Source of the DNA: CAVVYA01 sp963752345
Lineage (GTDB): Bacteria > Pseudomonadota > Alphaproteobacteria > SMXQ01
Assembly (NCBI GenBank): GCA_963752345.1
Contig: CAVVYA010000006.1
Span: 352,516-416,515, forward strand
Direction of reading: 5' to 3'
DNA: 64,000 bases
Below are positions 8,594-16,632 of the stretch, piece after piece. Below the pieces are notes generated by a model. The model saw only the letters and a program-made list of their open reading frames with translations. It was not told the origin of the DNA and made no database searches. The first letter of the stretch is position 1. Every line of letters starts with the position of its first letter. Both the position numbers and the translations under genes were made by a program.

Positions 8594-9265
8594 CTATCCG
8601 CTCTTGCGGCCGATCAGCAGCAGGTTGGTCGGCCAGCCGGCCAGGGCCTCGCTTTCGACCCGCACGGCGCGCTGGCCGGCCGCGCGCGCCAGCGATCCCG
8701 CCGACATCAGGTTGAGGTTGTTCTCATCGGCGAAGAAGCCCTTGCCGATGGCGCGGAGCAGTGCGCGGAACGCAGGCTTCGGCAGCCAGTGGACCAAGGG
8801 CAACACGGTGTGGAACTCGACCGGAAACCAGCGGTTGGGGGTCGTGGCGAAGATGCCCTTGCGCGCCACCCGCCACATTTCGGCGATGAACGCCGCCTGA
8901 TTGTCGAAGCTGCCGACATGCTCCAGCACGGCGCTCGAATGAACATAGTCGAAGGACCCATCGGCGAAGGGCAGCTTGCGCCCATCGGCTTGCCGGAACG
9001 TCATGCCGGGATATTTCCGCTCGAGGAAGGTGGCATCGTCGATGCCGCAGGCGGTCACCTTCGCCTTGTGCGGATACCAGGCCTCGAGATAGTTCGAATG
9101 CTCATAGGTCTGGTCGCTGGTGGCGCCGATATCGAGGATGGTGTCGTCGGGCCCGGGGTCCATCGTATCGATGAAGCGGGCATACATCTTGCGGCGCTGG
9201 TAGCCGGCGAACTTGATCGGCAGGCTCTCCGGCGCGGCGACATTGTATTGCGCGTTGATCGTCAT
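8594..9265 (-). CDS. Class I SAM-dependent methyltransferase
   Basis: A 223-residue protein with methyltransferase motif I (DTILDIGATSDQTYEHSN, a variant of the usual GxGxG loop), an acidic residue after strand 2 (ACGIDDATF), motif II/III (GRKLPFADGSFDYVHSSAVL followed by EHVG) and a later strand ending RVARKGIFATTPNRW. This is the Methyltransf_11-type fold that transfers a methyl group from S-adenosylmethionine to a small molecule or lipid. The substrate cannot be read from sequence. It stands alone on its strand and is intact. It lies inside the segment bounded by the two att repeats but looks chromosomal in composition. Confidence 0.8.
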   Translation of the reverse strand: MTINAQYNVAAPESLPIKFAGYQRRKMYARFIDTMDPGPDDTILDIGATSDQTYEHSNYLEAWYPHKAKVTACGIDDATFLERKYPGMTFRQADGRKLPFADGSFDYVHSSAVLEHVGSFDNQAAFIAEMWRVARKGIFATTPNRWFPVEFHTVLPLVHWLPKPAFRALLRAIGKGFFADENNLNLMSAGSLARAAGQRAVRVESEALAGWPTNLLLIGRKSG

Positions 9266-9376
9266 GGCTCACCCTCGGTTCAATCTAGCCTGTGGCGCGG
9301 CGCGATGTGTTAACGCCGGCCCCGCCCGCCGCCGCTAGACCACCTCTTATAAGGCATGGGCTTTGCGGGCGCTCGG

Positions 9377-9431
9377 AATCAGCGGGTCCAAGGTTCGAGT
9401 CCTTGCGCGCCCACCATTCCCTAATCGCTTG
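9377..9431 (+). other. Attachment-site repeat from a tRNA 3' end (att copy 2)
   Basis: A well-formed T arm (CAAGG, loop TTCGAGT, CCTTG) is followed by CGCGCCCACCA. Upstream there is no D arm or matching 5' acceptor strand, so it is only a tRNA 3' half. The 25 bases 9407-9431 are identical to 5378-5402 and the rest of the repeat is nearly so. Together the two copies bracket a 4-kb segment. The stop codon of the next minus-strand gene lies inside the repeat. Confidence 0.6.
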
Positions 9432-9861
9432 GTTTCATGCTCGCTGCTGGCTTGCCGCGCGACAACTTGCGCGGTTGCGGCGCGCGGAATAGCCAGAGCC
9501 ACGATAGTCCAGCGATGAGCAGGGCGGCGGCGAAGGCCACGGCCTTCCTGACCGTGGCCAGGTAGGGGAGCAGCGCGCCGTCGCTGCGCCATTGCCCGAT
9601 ATCGAGCGCGACCGGCCGGCAATGGCCGAGCTCCTCGCCGAGGAAGCGCTTCTGCGATGCGAGCATGGTCTGCTGCTCCGGGGTCGGCGTGTCGCACGAC
9701 AATGTTGCTTGGGGAGCGGCGGGATCGATCGCCGAGGGGAGGGGCCATGGATCGTAGCGCGCGATCGTCGTCGTGTAGCCTCCCGTCGGGTTATGCGCCG
9801 CGATCAGGCATGCCAATGCGAAGCCAGTGACGTAGATCGCGCTGCGCTGCATGGCGTTCAC
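9421..9861 (-). CDS. Predicted inner-membrane protein (two transmembrane segments)
   Basis: The start is GTG at 9861 or ATG at 9852 (MQRSAIYVTGFALACLIAA). A first hydrophobic helix near the N-terminus is followed by about 70 mostly polar residues containing two Cys (TLSCDTPTPEQQTM, LGHCRPVALDIGQW), then a second helix (FAAALLIAGLSWLWLFRAP) and a basic tail. The loop is probably periplasmic, where the two Cys could pair. The last codons and the stop lie within att copy 2, so the C-terminus may have been altered by recombination there. Confidence 0.6.
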   Translation of the reverse strand: MNAMQRSAIYVTGFALACLIAAHNPTGGYTTTIARYDPWPLPSAIDPAAPQATLSCDTPTPEQQTMLASQKRFLGEELGHCRPVALDIGQWRSDGALLPYLATVRKAVAFAAALLIAGLSWLWLFRAPQPRKLSRGKPAASMKPSD

Positions 9862-9998
9862 GTGGCTGAACCTTCCCGCACGCCGTCACCGCCCTTGGGG
9901 AGGGGTATATGTCTATCGATCGGAAATGAGCGGCCTCCAAATCCGCGCGCCACTCGGAGGCCGCAGGCACGATGAGGCTTTTTCTTATCGCCGGGTGC

Positions 9999-10124
9999 TC
10001 AGCTCGCGGTGCACGCCAGCGCGACGCCGATGAGGTGCGCCTTCGCGACAAGGAGGCCACCGCCGAGGACCATGGCTGTTACCGCGAGGCTGAGCACGCG
10101 GCGAGACAGGAGTTTCGCAGTCAT
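9999..10124 (-). CDS. Small hydrophobic protein (41 aa)
   Basis: A short open frame starts at the ATG at 10124, after AAAGAGATGCAAC, and encodes MTAKLLSRRVLSLAVTAMVL followed by GGGLLVAKAHLIGVALACTAS. It has a basic N-terminus and one hydrophobic helix, so it is either a single-span membrane peptide or a short exported peptide (Ala-Cys near the end). No family is recognised. The coherent amphipathic composition argues for a real gene, but it is short. Confidence 0.42.
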   Translation of the reverse strand: MTAKLLSRRVLSLAVTAMVLGGGLLVAKAHLIGVALACTAS

Positions 10125-10779
10125 GTTGCATCTCTTTCGATTGGGTTGGTGAAAGTCGGTGGTCATGGCGTTTGGGGGCCGACCACCGATGATCTCAACG
10201 CGGGGTCTCGGTGCCGGTTCCCCAGCGGAGCTTGGCCATAACTTATTGGTATATTTGATAAATTATGGATTCACCCCAGGCTTTCCTTGGGCTCGGTAGG
10301 CGGCCTCGCGCCAGCGCATTCCATGGAATTTCCAGCTCTCATGAACTTATCATCCCGGTCACGCCAATGACACGCGCGGTCCTGTTGCCTGGCTTCGCTG
10401 TCCCATGCGGCGCGAAGGAGCGCAGAGTCCCGATCCGCGACACACCGTGCTCAAGAGAAACCTGCCCGACGTGTTCACGGGGAATCCCTTGGCAGCAGGC
10501 CGGCGGAAATGACAGGATCATTCATGAGAAGCTTGCAGTCTCCCCAATCGCGGCACGAGGCGCTTCGACCGTGACTTTGCCGCGCGTCTCGCGTCTGACT
10601 TCCGGGCAGCGCCTTCGCTTTGCTGGTGCCCACCGCGTCTGGGCCGTCATCCCTTAAACCGCCGCGCCTGAGCGGAGCGGTAACGCCCGATGGGGTCGGA
10701 CCCTTGCGCCGTCGCGCGTGTTTAAAAGAAGCGCGCGTCTGGCGGCGCTGCGCTCGCTTCGGTTCACAGGAGGAAGCCC
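10125..10779. other. No gene seen
   Basis: About 650 bp with only chance open frames. An AT-rich patch (about 10229-10268) could hold a promoter, but nothing nearby is obviously driven by it. Confidence 0.4.
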
Positions 10780-11073
10780 ATGGCCCAGGAAGGTTACATG
10801 CTGCGCCGCAAGAACGACGGCTGGGCCGCAACGTCGCCGGATTTCATCAACCCGGAAATGGACCCGGTCGGCTTCGGCCGGACGGAGGCGGACGCCGTCG
10901 AGGATCTGATCGAGCATCCGCGCTTCAAGGAATGGTTGCAGATCACCGGCAACCCGGTGCCGACGATCGGCGATTTCGACGTCGACGACGGCACCGACGA
11001 CGACGGCATCATTCCGGAACGCGACGGCCGCCACGGCAATTTTCCGCCGCCGCAGGATCCCGGCAAATACTGA
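10780..11073 (+). CDS. Hypothetical acidic protein (97 aa)
   Basis: Starts MAQEGYMLRRKNDGWAATSP after a strong AGGAGG. Soluble, rich in Asp, with a central HPRFKEWLQI helix and an acidic tail (DFDVDDGTDDDGIIPERDG). No signal peptide, membrane segment or known motif. It converges with the type I secretion operon, its stop only 25 bp from the end of the fusion-protein gene. Function unknown. Confidence 0.6.
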   Translation: MAQEGYMLRRKNDGWAATSPDFINPEMDPVGFGRTEADAVEDLIEHPRFKEWLQITGNPVPTIGDFDVDDGTDDDGIIPERDGRHGNFPPPQDPGKY

Positions 11074-11097
11074 TGGGCTGCGGCCGCTCCTCCGCGA

Positions 11098-12453
11098 TCA
11101 GCCCTCGTGAAAGGCGTGGTTCACCGCTTCGTAGGCGGGGCGCAGCAGATAGTGGAGCAGGGTGCGTTCGCCGGTATTGACGCTGACTTCCACCAGCATG
11201 CCCGGCATGACCATGCCGGCGCCCGGCACGTCGCCGACGTGATCCCGCTGCAAACGTACGCTGCCTTTGTAGTAGGCCTCGCCGCCCGGCGTGGTGAAGG
11301 TGGTGGCGGAGATATGCTCGATGCGGCCAGGAATCGAGCCGTAGCGCGTGAAGTCGTATGTCTGCAGCTTCACTTGCACGGACTGGCCGACCGTCAGCCG
11401 GCCGCGGTCGGCCGGCGGCAGCCGCGCCTCGACCAGCAACTCGCGGTCGAGCGGTACGATCTCGGCGACGATGGCGCCCGGTGTGATCACCGCGCCGGCC
11501 GTGTTGACCTTGATCTCCTTGATGATGCCGCGCTGCGGCGCGCGCAATTCCAGGCGCTCGAACCGGTCCTGCGCCTTGCCGACCGATTCGCGCAGCTGGC
11601 CGAGTTCGGCGCCGGCGCGGCCGAGCCGCTGCGCGGCTTCATTGACCAGTTGAGCATCGATCTGGACCAGCCGGCTGCGCGATTCCTCCAGGGTCTGGCG
11701 CGCGCGTTCGATCTCGCTCTTGTTCTTCGACAGCTCGCGCTGGGCACTGAGATATTCGTTCTTGGTGCTGAGGAACTGGATGCGCGAAACCAGCCCTTTG
11801 TCCGACAGCTCCTCGCGCATGCCGAGCACTTCGCGCATGATCGCCTCGCGCTGCTGCAGCGATTCGGTCTGGCTTTGCAGGGTGGCGATTTCCGCCTCGC
11901 GCTGCTCGATCTGGTTGACGGCGACGCCGCGCTGGCTGTTGCGCGCTTCCTCCTGAGCGGCGAGAATTTCCATCTGCTGGCTCACCAGATGGCGATATTT
12001 CCCGGCGACCCGGCTGAAATCCGCCGGGCGGCCTTCGGTGAAGGCGCGCAGCCGCTCGATTTCGACCTCGAGGCTGGCGATCATCGATTCCCGCTCGTCG
12101 AGGTCGGACGCGGCGGCGGCCGGATCGAGCCGCACGAGCACCGCCCCTCGCTCGACGAGGTCGCCCTCGCGGGCGAGGATCTCGGTGACGATGCCGCCTT
12201 CCAGATGCTGCAGATGCAGAACGGCCCCGGCTGGCGTGATCGAGCCTGGCGCCTGGGTCGTCTGGACGATCTTGGTGGTCGCCGCCAATCCGATCGCCGT
12301 GCCGACCAGCAGGGCGAGCAGCAACAGCAGTAGGCGCAGGACGCCCGGCGGCCCCATCTCTTCCAAAATGGCCGGCTGCTTCAGACACTGGATATAGCGC
12401 CGATCGCGCTTGCGCGCGGCACCGGACGGTTCCGTGGACGCGACAACGGACAT
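11098..12453 (-). CDS. Type I secretion membrane fusion protein (HlyD family)
   Basis: A 451-residue periplasmic adaptor. A short cytoplasmic N-terminus and one transmembrane helix (LRLLLLLLALLVGTAIGLAA) are followed by a lipoyl/barrel-sandwich strand set, a long coiled-coil hairpin (residues about 100-280, with many Glu/Gln/Arg heptads) and the C-terminal beta-barrel (RGIIKEIKVNTAGAVITPGA onward). It links the inner-membrane ABC exporter to an outer-membrane channel, which is not in this window. The ATG at 12453 follows the stop of the upstream ABC gene by two bases. It is the last gene of a three-gene operon. Confidence 0.92.
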   Translation of the reverse strand: MSVVASTEPSGAARKRDRRYIQCLKQPAILEEMGPPGVLRLLLLLLALLVGTAIGLAATTKIVQTTQAPGSITPAGAVLHLQHLEGGIVTEILAREGDLVERGAVLVRLDPAAAASDLDERESMIASLEVEIERLRAFTEGRPADFSRVAGKYRHLVSQQMEILAAQEEARNSQRGVAVNQIEQREAEIATLQSQTESLQQREAIMREVLGMREELSDKGLVSRIQFLSTKNEYLSAQRELSKNKSEIERARQTLEESRSRLVQIDAQLVNEAAQRLGRAGAELGQLRESVGKAQDRFERLELRAPQRGIIKEIKVNTAGAVITPGAIVAEIVPLDRELLVEARLPPADRGRLTVGQSVQVKLQTYDFTRYGSIPGRIEHISATTFTTPGGEAYYKGSVRLQRDHVGDVPGAGMVMPGMLVEVSVNTGERTLLHYLLRPAYEAVNHAFHEG

Positions 12454-12455
12454 GG

Positions 12456-14624
12456 TCAAGCGGCCTTCCCGGTTTGGCGTTGCAGGTATTCCGCGGGCGC
12501 GCCCGAATAGAGCACGCGGCCGGCATCGAGCACGACCAGGCGGTCCGCCAGCCGCATGTGGCTCGGCCGATGGGTGACGAGCAGGATCGTGGTCGTGCCG
12601 CGCAATTTTCCGAGAGCCGTTATGAGCGCGCGGTCGTCGTCGTCGTCCAGCGCCTGCACCGGCTCATCCAGAATGAGGATCGGCGCTTCGCGGACATAGG
12701 CGCGCGCCAGGGACAGCTTCTGCTTGAATCCTTCCGGCAGTTCCGCCAGCACATGCTCGGTGAGCCTGGTGTCATAATTTTCGGGCAGAGCCATGATGTC
12801 GTCATGGACATTGGCGTCCCGCGCGGCGGCGCGGATCGCCTCGTCGGTCGCCGTCGGGAGGGCGAGCCGCATGTTCTGCGCGATCGTGCCGTAGAAGAAG
12901 TGACTGACCTGGGGCACCATGCCGAAGTGCTGCCGCAGGTCGATGGCGTCGACTTGGCGAAGATCGAGTCCGTCGATCAGCACGACACCGCCGCTCGGCG
13001 CGTAGAGGCCGGCGGCGAGCTTGACGAAGGTCGATTTGCCCGAGCCATTCGGACCGGTCACGGCGACGATTTGTCCCGCCGGGATGTCGAGCGTGAAAGG
13101 CTGCAGAGCGGGTTCGCCGTCGGGGCGGAAGCGGTGGCTGACATTCAGGAAGGTCAGGCGGCCGGCGAAGCTGCGCTCGGGCGGCGGCGGCGCGACCTCG
13201 CTGCGCTCCGGCTTGAGCCGCATCAGGAGATCGATGCGCAGCAGAGCCTGGCGCACGTACTGCCAGCGTCCCAGGGCGACAAGACCCGACTGCAACGGCG
13301 CCAGGGCGCGCCAGCCCAGCGTGGTGACGGCGAGCAGCCCGCCGCCGGTGAGATGCCCGGAGATGACATAGAGCATGCTGCCAGAGATGAAGGCGACCCC
13401 GGCGACCATCATCAGCATGTGGGCGACGATCTGCAGGGTCTGCCCGCTCATGGCGAAGCGGAAGTCGTGCAGCGCGACCCGGGCCGAGACGTCGCGGTAA
13501 CGGTCGAGCCAGAGGCTTTCGGCAGACTGAGTTTTGATCTCGCCGAGATGGGACGCGGTCTCGACCAGGAACTGCTGCTGTAACGATTTTACTTGGCTCG
13601 CTTCGGCTACGTGGCTCGCCATGATCGGCGAGAACACCAGATGCAGCACGACGAAGATCAGCGCGACGCCCACGGGAATGAAGGCCAGCGGCCCGCCGAT
13701 GATGGCGATCAGCAGGATGAACAGCACGACGAACGGCAGGTCGAGCATGGCTTCCGACAGGGGCCCGGTAAAGAACTCGCGCACCAATTCGAATTCCTTG
13801 AGCCGTGCGAGCTGGGCGCCGATCGGCGCCGTCTCGGTCTGAACCGGCGGCAGGTTGAGGATGCGGCGGAAGGTGGCGCAGCCGATCAGATATTCGAGCC
13901 GACCCGCGACATGGCCGGTCATGCGTGCGCGCAGATTTTGAAATGCGATCTCGAAGGCGAACACGGCGACGATGGCGGGCACCAGGTAATAGAGCTGGAA
14001 TGCCGCGCCGGAGCCGATCACCCGGTCGTAAATGAACATGATGAGCAGGGGCGCGACCAGGCCGATCAGGCTGCAGACCGCGGAGACGACGAGGCCGAGC
14101 GATAGCGACGCGCCAAACCGGCGCAGGATGCCGGTCGTCCAGCTTTGCGGCGCCGAACCGGCGACGGCGTCGGCGTTCGCCGCGCGCCGGATTACAAAGG
14201 CAGTGCCGCGTAATTTGCCATCGTTGCACAGTATGACGGCGCAGGCCTCGCCGTCATAGACGCGGAAGCCGTCTTTTTCGAGCTCCAGGATGACCCGTGC
14301 CGCGCCCTTGTCGGGCACAAACAGGCAAGGCAACATGCCGGGCTCGATGTCGCGTTGGCGCAGGCGAATCTCGGTGGTGAGGTAGTTCAGATTGGCCAAC
14401 ACCGCGATCAGGCCGGAGAGATCGAGATCGTTTGAAAAATGCGGCAGGGCCTCAGCCACATGCCGGGCGTTGCCGCGCCAGCCCAGCGCATTCAGCAATG
14501 GCACGAGGCAGTTGGCGTAGGGCGAGAGAGTGGCGCTGCCGTGCTCGCCGGCGTAGGCGAGGATTCGCATCCCGGCCTCGGGCGCGATATTGGAATACCG
14601 GATGGCGCCGCTGGTCTGGCTCAT
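12456..14624 (-). CDS. Type I secretion ABC transporter with C39-like domain
   Basis: A 722-residue exporter. Residues 1-150 resemble a C39-type domain but without a clear catalytic Cys/His pair, so a substrate-binding C39-like domain is likely. About six membrane helices follow (for example LGLVVSAVCSLIGLVAPLLI), then an ATPase with Walker A GPNGSGKST and Walker B with catalytic Glu (ILILDEPVQALDDDD). The signature motif is degenerate (LPEGFKQKLSLARA in place of LSGGQ). The ATG at 14624 overlaps the upstream ABC gene in an ATGA. It probably pairs with that protein to export the divergently encoded RTX protein. Confidence 0.88.
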   Translation of the reverse strand: MSQTSGAIRYSNIAPEAGMRILAYAGEHGSATLSPYANCLVPLLNALGWRGNARHVAEALPHFSNDLDLSGLIAVLANLNYLTTEIRLRQRDIEPGMLPCLFVPDKGAARVILELEKDGFRVYDGEACAVILCNDGKLRGTAFVIRRAANADAVAGSAPQSWTTGILRRFGASLSLGLVVSAVCSLIGLVAPLLIMFIYDRVIGSGAAFQLYYLVPAIVAVFAFEIAFQNLRARMTGHVAGRLEYLIGCATFRRILNLPPVQTETAPIGAQLARLKEFELVREFFTGPLSEAMLDLPFVVLFILLIAIIGGPLAFIPVGVALIFVVLHLVFSPIMASHVAEASQVKSLQQQFLVETASHLGEIKTQSAESLWLDRYRDVSARVALHDFRFAMSGQTLQIVAHMLMMVAGVAFISGSMLYVISGHLTGGGLLAVTTLGWRALAPLQSGLVALGRWQYVRQALLRIDLLMRLKPERSEVAPPPPERSFAGRLTFLNVSHRFRPDGEPALQPFTLDIPAGQIVAVTGPNGSGKSTFVKLAAGLYAPSGGVVLIDGLDLRQVDAIDLRQHFGMVPQVSHFFYGTIAQNMRLALPTATDEAIRAAARDANVHDDIMALPENYDTRLTEHVLAELPEGFKQKLSLARAYVREAPILILDEPVQALDDDDDRALITALGKLRGTTTILLVTHRPSHMRLADRLVVLDAGRVLYSGAPAEYLQRQTGKAA

Positions 14625-16384
14625 GACGCGCGCTCGTGCAACAGACGCGTGTCGCATGCGCTCTGCGCCGGATACAACGTGCCGTCCTTGATGACGAAGT
14701 TGCGGTCGGCGAGCTTGAGGAACGAGGGCCGGTGGCTGACAATAACCAGGGTCGCGCGGCCCTGGTATTCGCGCAGAAGATCGAGCAGCAGACGATCGCT
14801 TTCGGAATCCAGCGTCGCGTTGGCATCGTTGAACAGGATGATCTTGGGATCGCCGTGCGACGCCAAGGCGCGGATGATCGAAATGCGCTGGCGGATACCG
14901 CCCGGCAGGGCATCGCCCGAGCCGTCGCCCACCTTGGTCTGATAGCCGTCGGGCGAGCGGGCAAGGGCGCGGGCGACGCCGAGACGTTCGCTCAGGTGCA
15001 GCGCGCGGTCGATGATCTCGCCCTCGCGGAACATGGTCATGTTCTCAAGAATGGTGCCGTTGAACAGCGCGGCGTTTTGCGGCACCCGGCAGATCTGACG
15101 CCGCACGCTGGCTGGGTCATGATCCTGCGGCCGGCGGCCGTCGAGCAGGACCTCGCCCTCGGTCGGGCTGTAAAGGCCGCTGATCAGGTTGAGCAGGGTG
15201 GATTTGCCGCCGCCGGTCGGGCCGGTGAGACCGATGGTTTCACCGGCTGCGATCTCGAGGTTGATGCCGGCCAGGATGGTTTTCCTGCCTTCGTCGACGC
15301 GGAAGCCGACGTTCCGCAGTTCGATGTGGCCTTGCAGCGGACCGATCTCGGGCAGATCGGGGCGTGCTTCGATCGGCTGATGCAAGACTTCGTCGACCTG
15401 CGATCGGGCCAGCTGCGCCGCCTGGAATTGCATCCACAAGCCGAATGCGCGCAGCATGGGCTGGCTCACGCGGCCGGCCAGGAAGACCGTGGCGGACAGC
15501 GCGCCCACCGATAGCGCGCCCTCGATGACCGACAGGCTGCCGGCGGCCGCGGTGGCGATCATGGTCAATTGCGACATCGTGCCGCCGAGCCCGCGCGCCA
15601 CGGCGGCTTCACGGGACGCATGGAAGGTCTGTTCGGCAGAACTGGCCTGCAGGCGCTCATAGCGCCGGACCAGCAGTGTCTCGAGGCCGAGCGCCTTCAC
15701 CGTCTTGATCCGGCCGAGCACCTCGGTCAGGAAGTTGTAGCGCCGGTCGTCGCAATGGGTGCGCTCGACCAATGTCGCGCGCAGGCGCCGGCCGATGCCG
15801 AAGACGAGCGCGGCGGCGATCAGCAGCATGGCCAACGGCACGACGACCAAGGGTCCGGCGATGACGGCGATCAGCGCGAGGAACAGGACGATGAAGGGCA
15901 AATCGGCCAACGCCAGCGCGGCTTGGCCGGCGTAGAAGTTCTTGACCACCTCGACCGCGCGGTAGCGCTGGATCTGCATGCCGGGCGAAATGCGGTAGGA
16001 CGTCGCCAGCCCTGCGCCGAGGGTGCGCTCGAGCACCTGGATGCCGAGCGCATGCTGCAGGCGGGCCGCGCTCCAATTGGTGATATAGGCGCGGATGTAG
16101 GACGCCATCGCGTCGAGCAGAATGACGACGGCAAGCCCGGCGACCAGGAACGCGAACGTGTCGAGGGCCTTGCTCGGAATGACGCGGTCGTAAATCTGCA
16201 GGATGGCGATCGGCAGGCCGAGCGACAGCAGATTGATCAGGGCCGAAGCGGCGAGCACGTCGGCGCGGCACGCCAGCGGTTTGAGGATGCCGCGGACGGT
16301 GGTGGTGCTCCCGCATGCGCTGCCGTCCGCATTGGCGGATGCGCCGTCGCGGTCGGGCTCTGTGCCGGCGGTCTTCAACAACAT
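14621..16384 (-). CDS. Type I secretion ABC transporter with degenerate Walker B
   Basis: A 587-residue exporter without an N-terminal peptidase-like domain: a membrane domain (residues about 40-310) and an ATPase. Walker A is intact (GLTGPTGGGKST) and the signature is near-normal (LPGGIRQRISI). Walker B reads IILFNDANATLD: the Walker B Asp is Asn and the catalytic Glu is Asp. Its partner has the opposite defects, which suggests an asymmetric heterodimer. It is the first gene of the operon and is divergent from the RTX gene across a 248-bp gap. Confidence 0.88.
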   Translation of the reverse strand: MLLKTAGTEPDRDGASANADGSACGSTTTVRGILKPLACRADVLAASALINLLSLGLPIAILQIYDRVIPSKALDTFAFLVAGLAVVILLDAMASYIRAYITNWSAARLQHALGIQVLERTLGAGLATSYRISPGMQIQRYRAVEVVKNFYAGQAALALADLPFIVLFLALIAVIAGPLVVVPLAMLLIAAALVFGIGRRLRATLVERTHCDDRRYNFLTEVLGRIKTVKALGLETLLVRRYERLQASSAEQTFHASREAAVARGLGGTMSQLTMIATAAAGSLSVIEGALSVGALSATVFLAGRVSQPMLRAFGLWMQFQAAQLARSQVDEVLHQPIEARPDLPEIGPLQGHIELRNVGFRVDEGRKTILAGINLEIAAGETIGLTGPTGGGKSTLLNLISGLYSPTEGEVLLDGRRPQDHDPASVRRQICRVPQNAALFNGTILENMTMFREGEIIDRALHLSERLGVARALARSPDGYQTKVGDGSGDALPGGIRQRISIIRALASHGDPKIILFNDANATLDSESDRLLLDLLREYQGRATLVIVSHRPSFLKLADRNFVIKDGTLYPAQSACDTRLLHERAS

Positions 16385-16632
16385 GAACTTCGGCGGATTT
16401 GTTTCATCACACCGAAGTTTGACTGATTACGGTTTAAGAAAGCTTTACTGGTTAATGCTGTCGGGGAATGCCCGATTTAACCATAATTCATTGTTTATAC
16501 GTAGTTTTTGCGCGACTTTAACGGCGATTTTCAGACATTTTTCATGAATCCCGCGATAGCCTCGCGGGACCGTCGAATCACAAGCGTGATCCCGTCAGCT
16601 CGCGCGCTGACCGCCTCAGGATGAGGTCGAAT
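16385..16632. promoter_or_regulatory. AT-rich divergent intergenic region of the secretion locus
   Basis: The 248 bp between the exporter operon and the RTX gene is clearly richer in A and T than its surroundings (for example around 16430-16520) and must contain promoters for both directions. No exact consensus box was assigned. A GAGG sequence precedes the ATG at 16633. Confidence 0.5.

Noticed and set aside
8343..8900. A 185-codon plus-strand frame
   Set aside because: It runs antisense into the methyltransferase gene and has an Arg/Ala/Pro-rich composition typical of shadow frames, without a ribosome-binding site.
10265..10657. A 130-codon plus-strand frame
   Set aside because: No ribosome-binding site, no domain, and a composition of scattered Arg, Pro and Ser; the region looks non-coding on both strands.
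11107..12333. A 408-codon plus-strand frame opposite the HlyD-family gene
   Set aside because: Its protein is the reverse-complement shadow of the fusion protein's coiled coil, with no ribosome-binding site or conserved domain.
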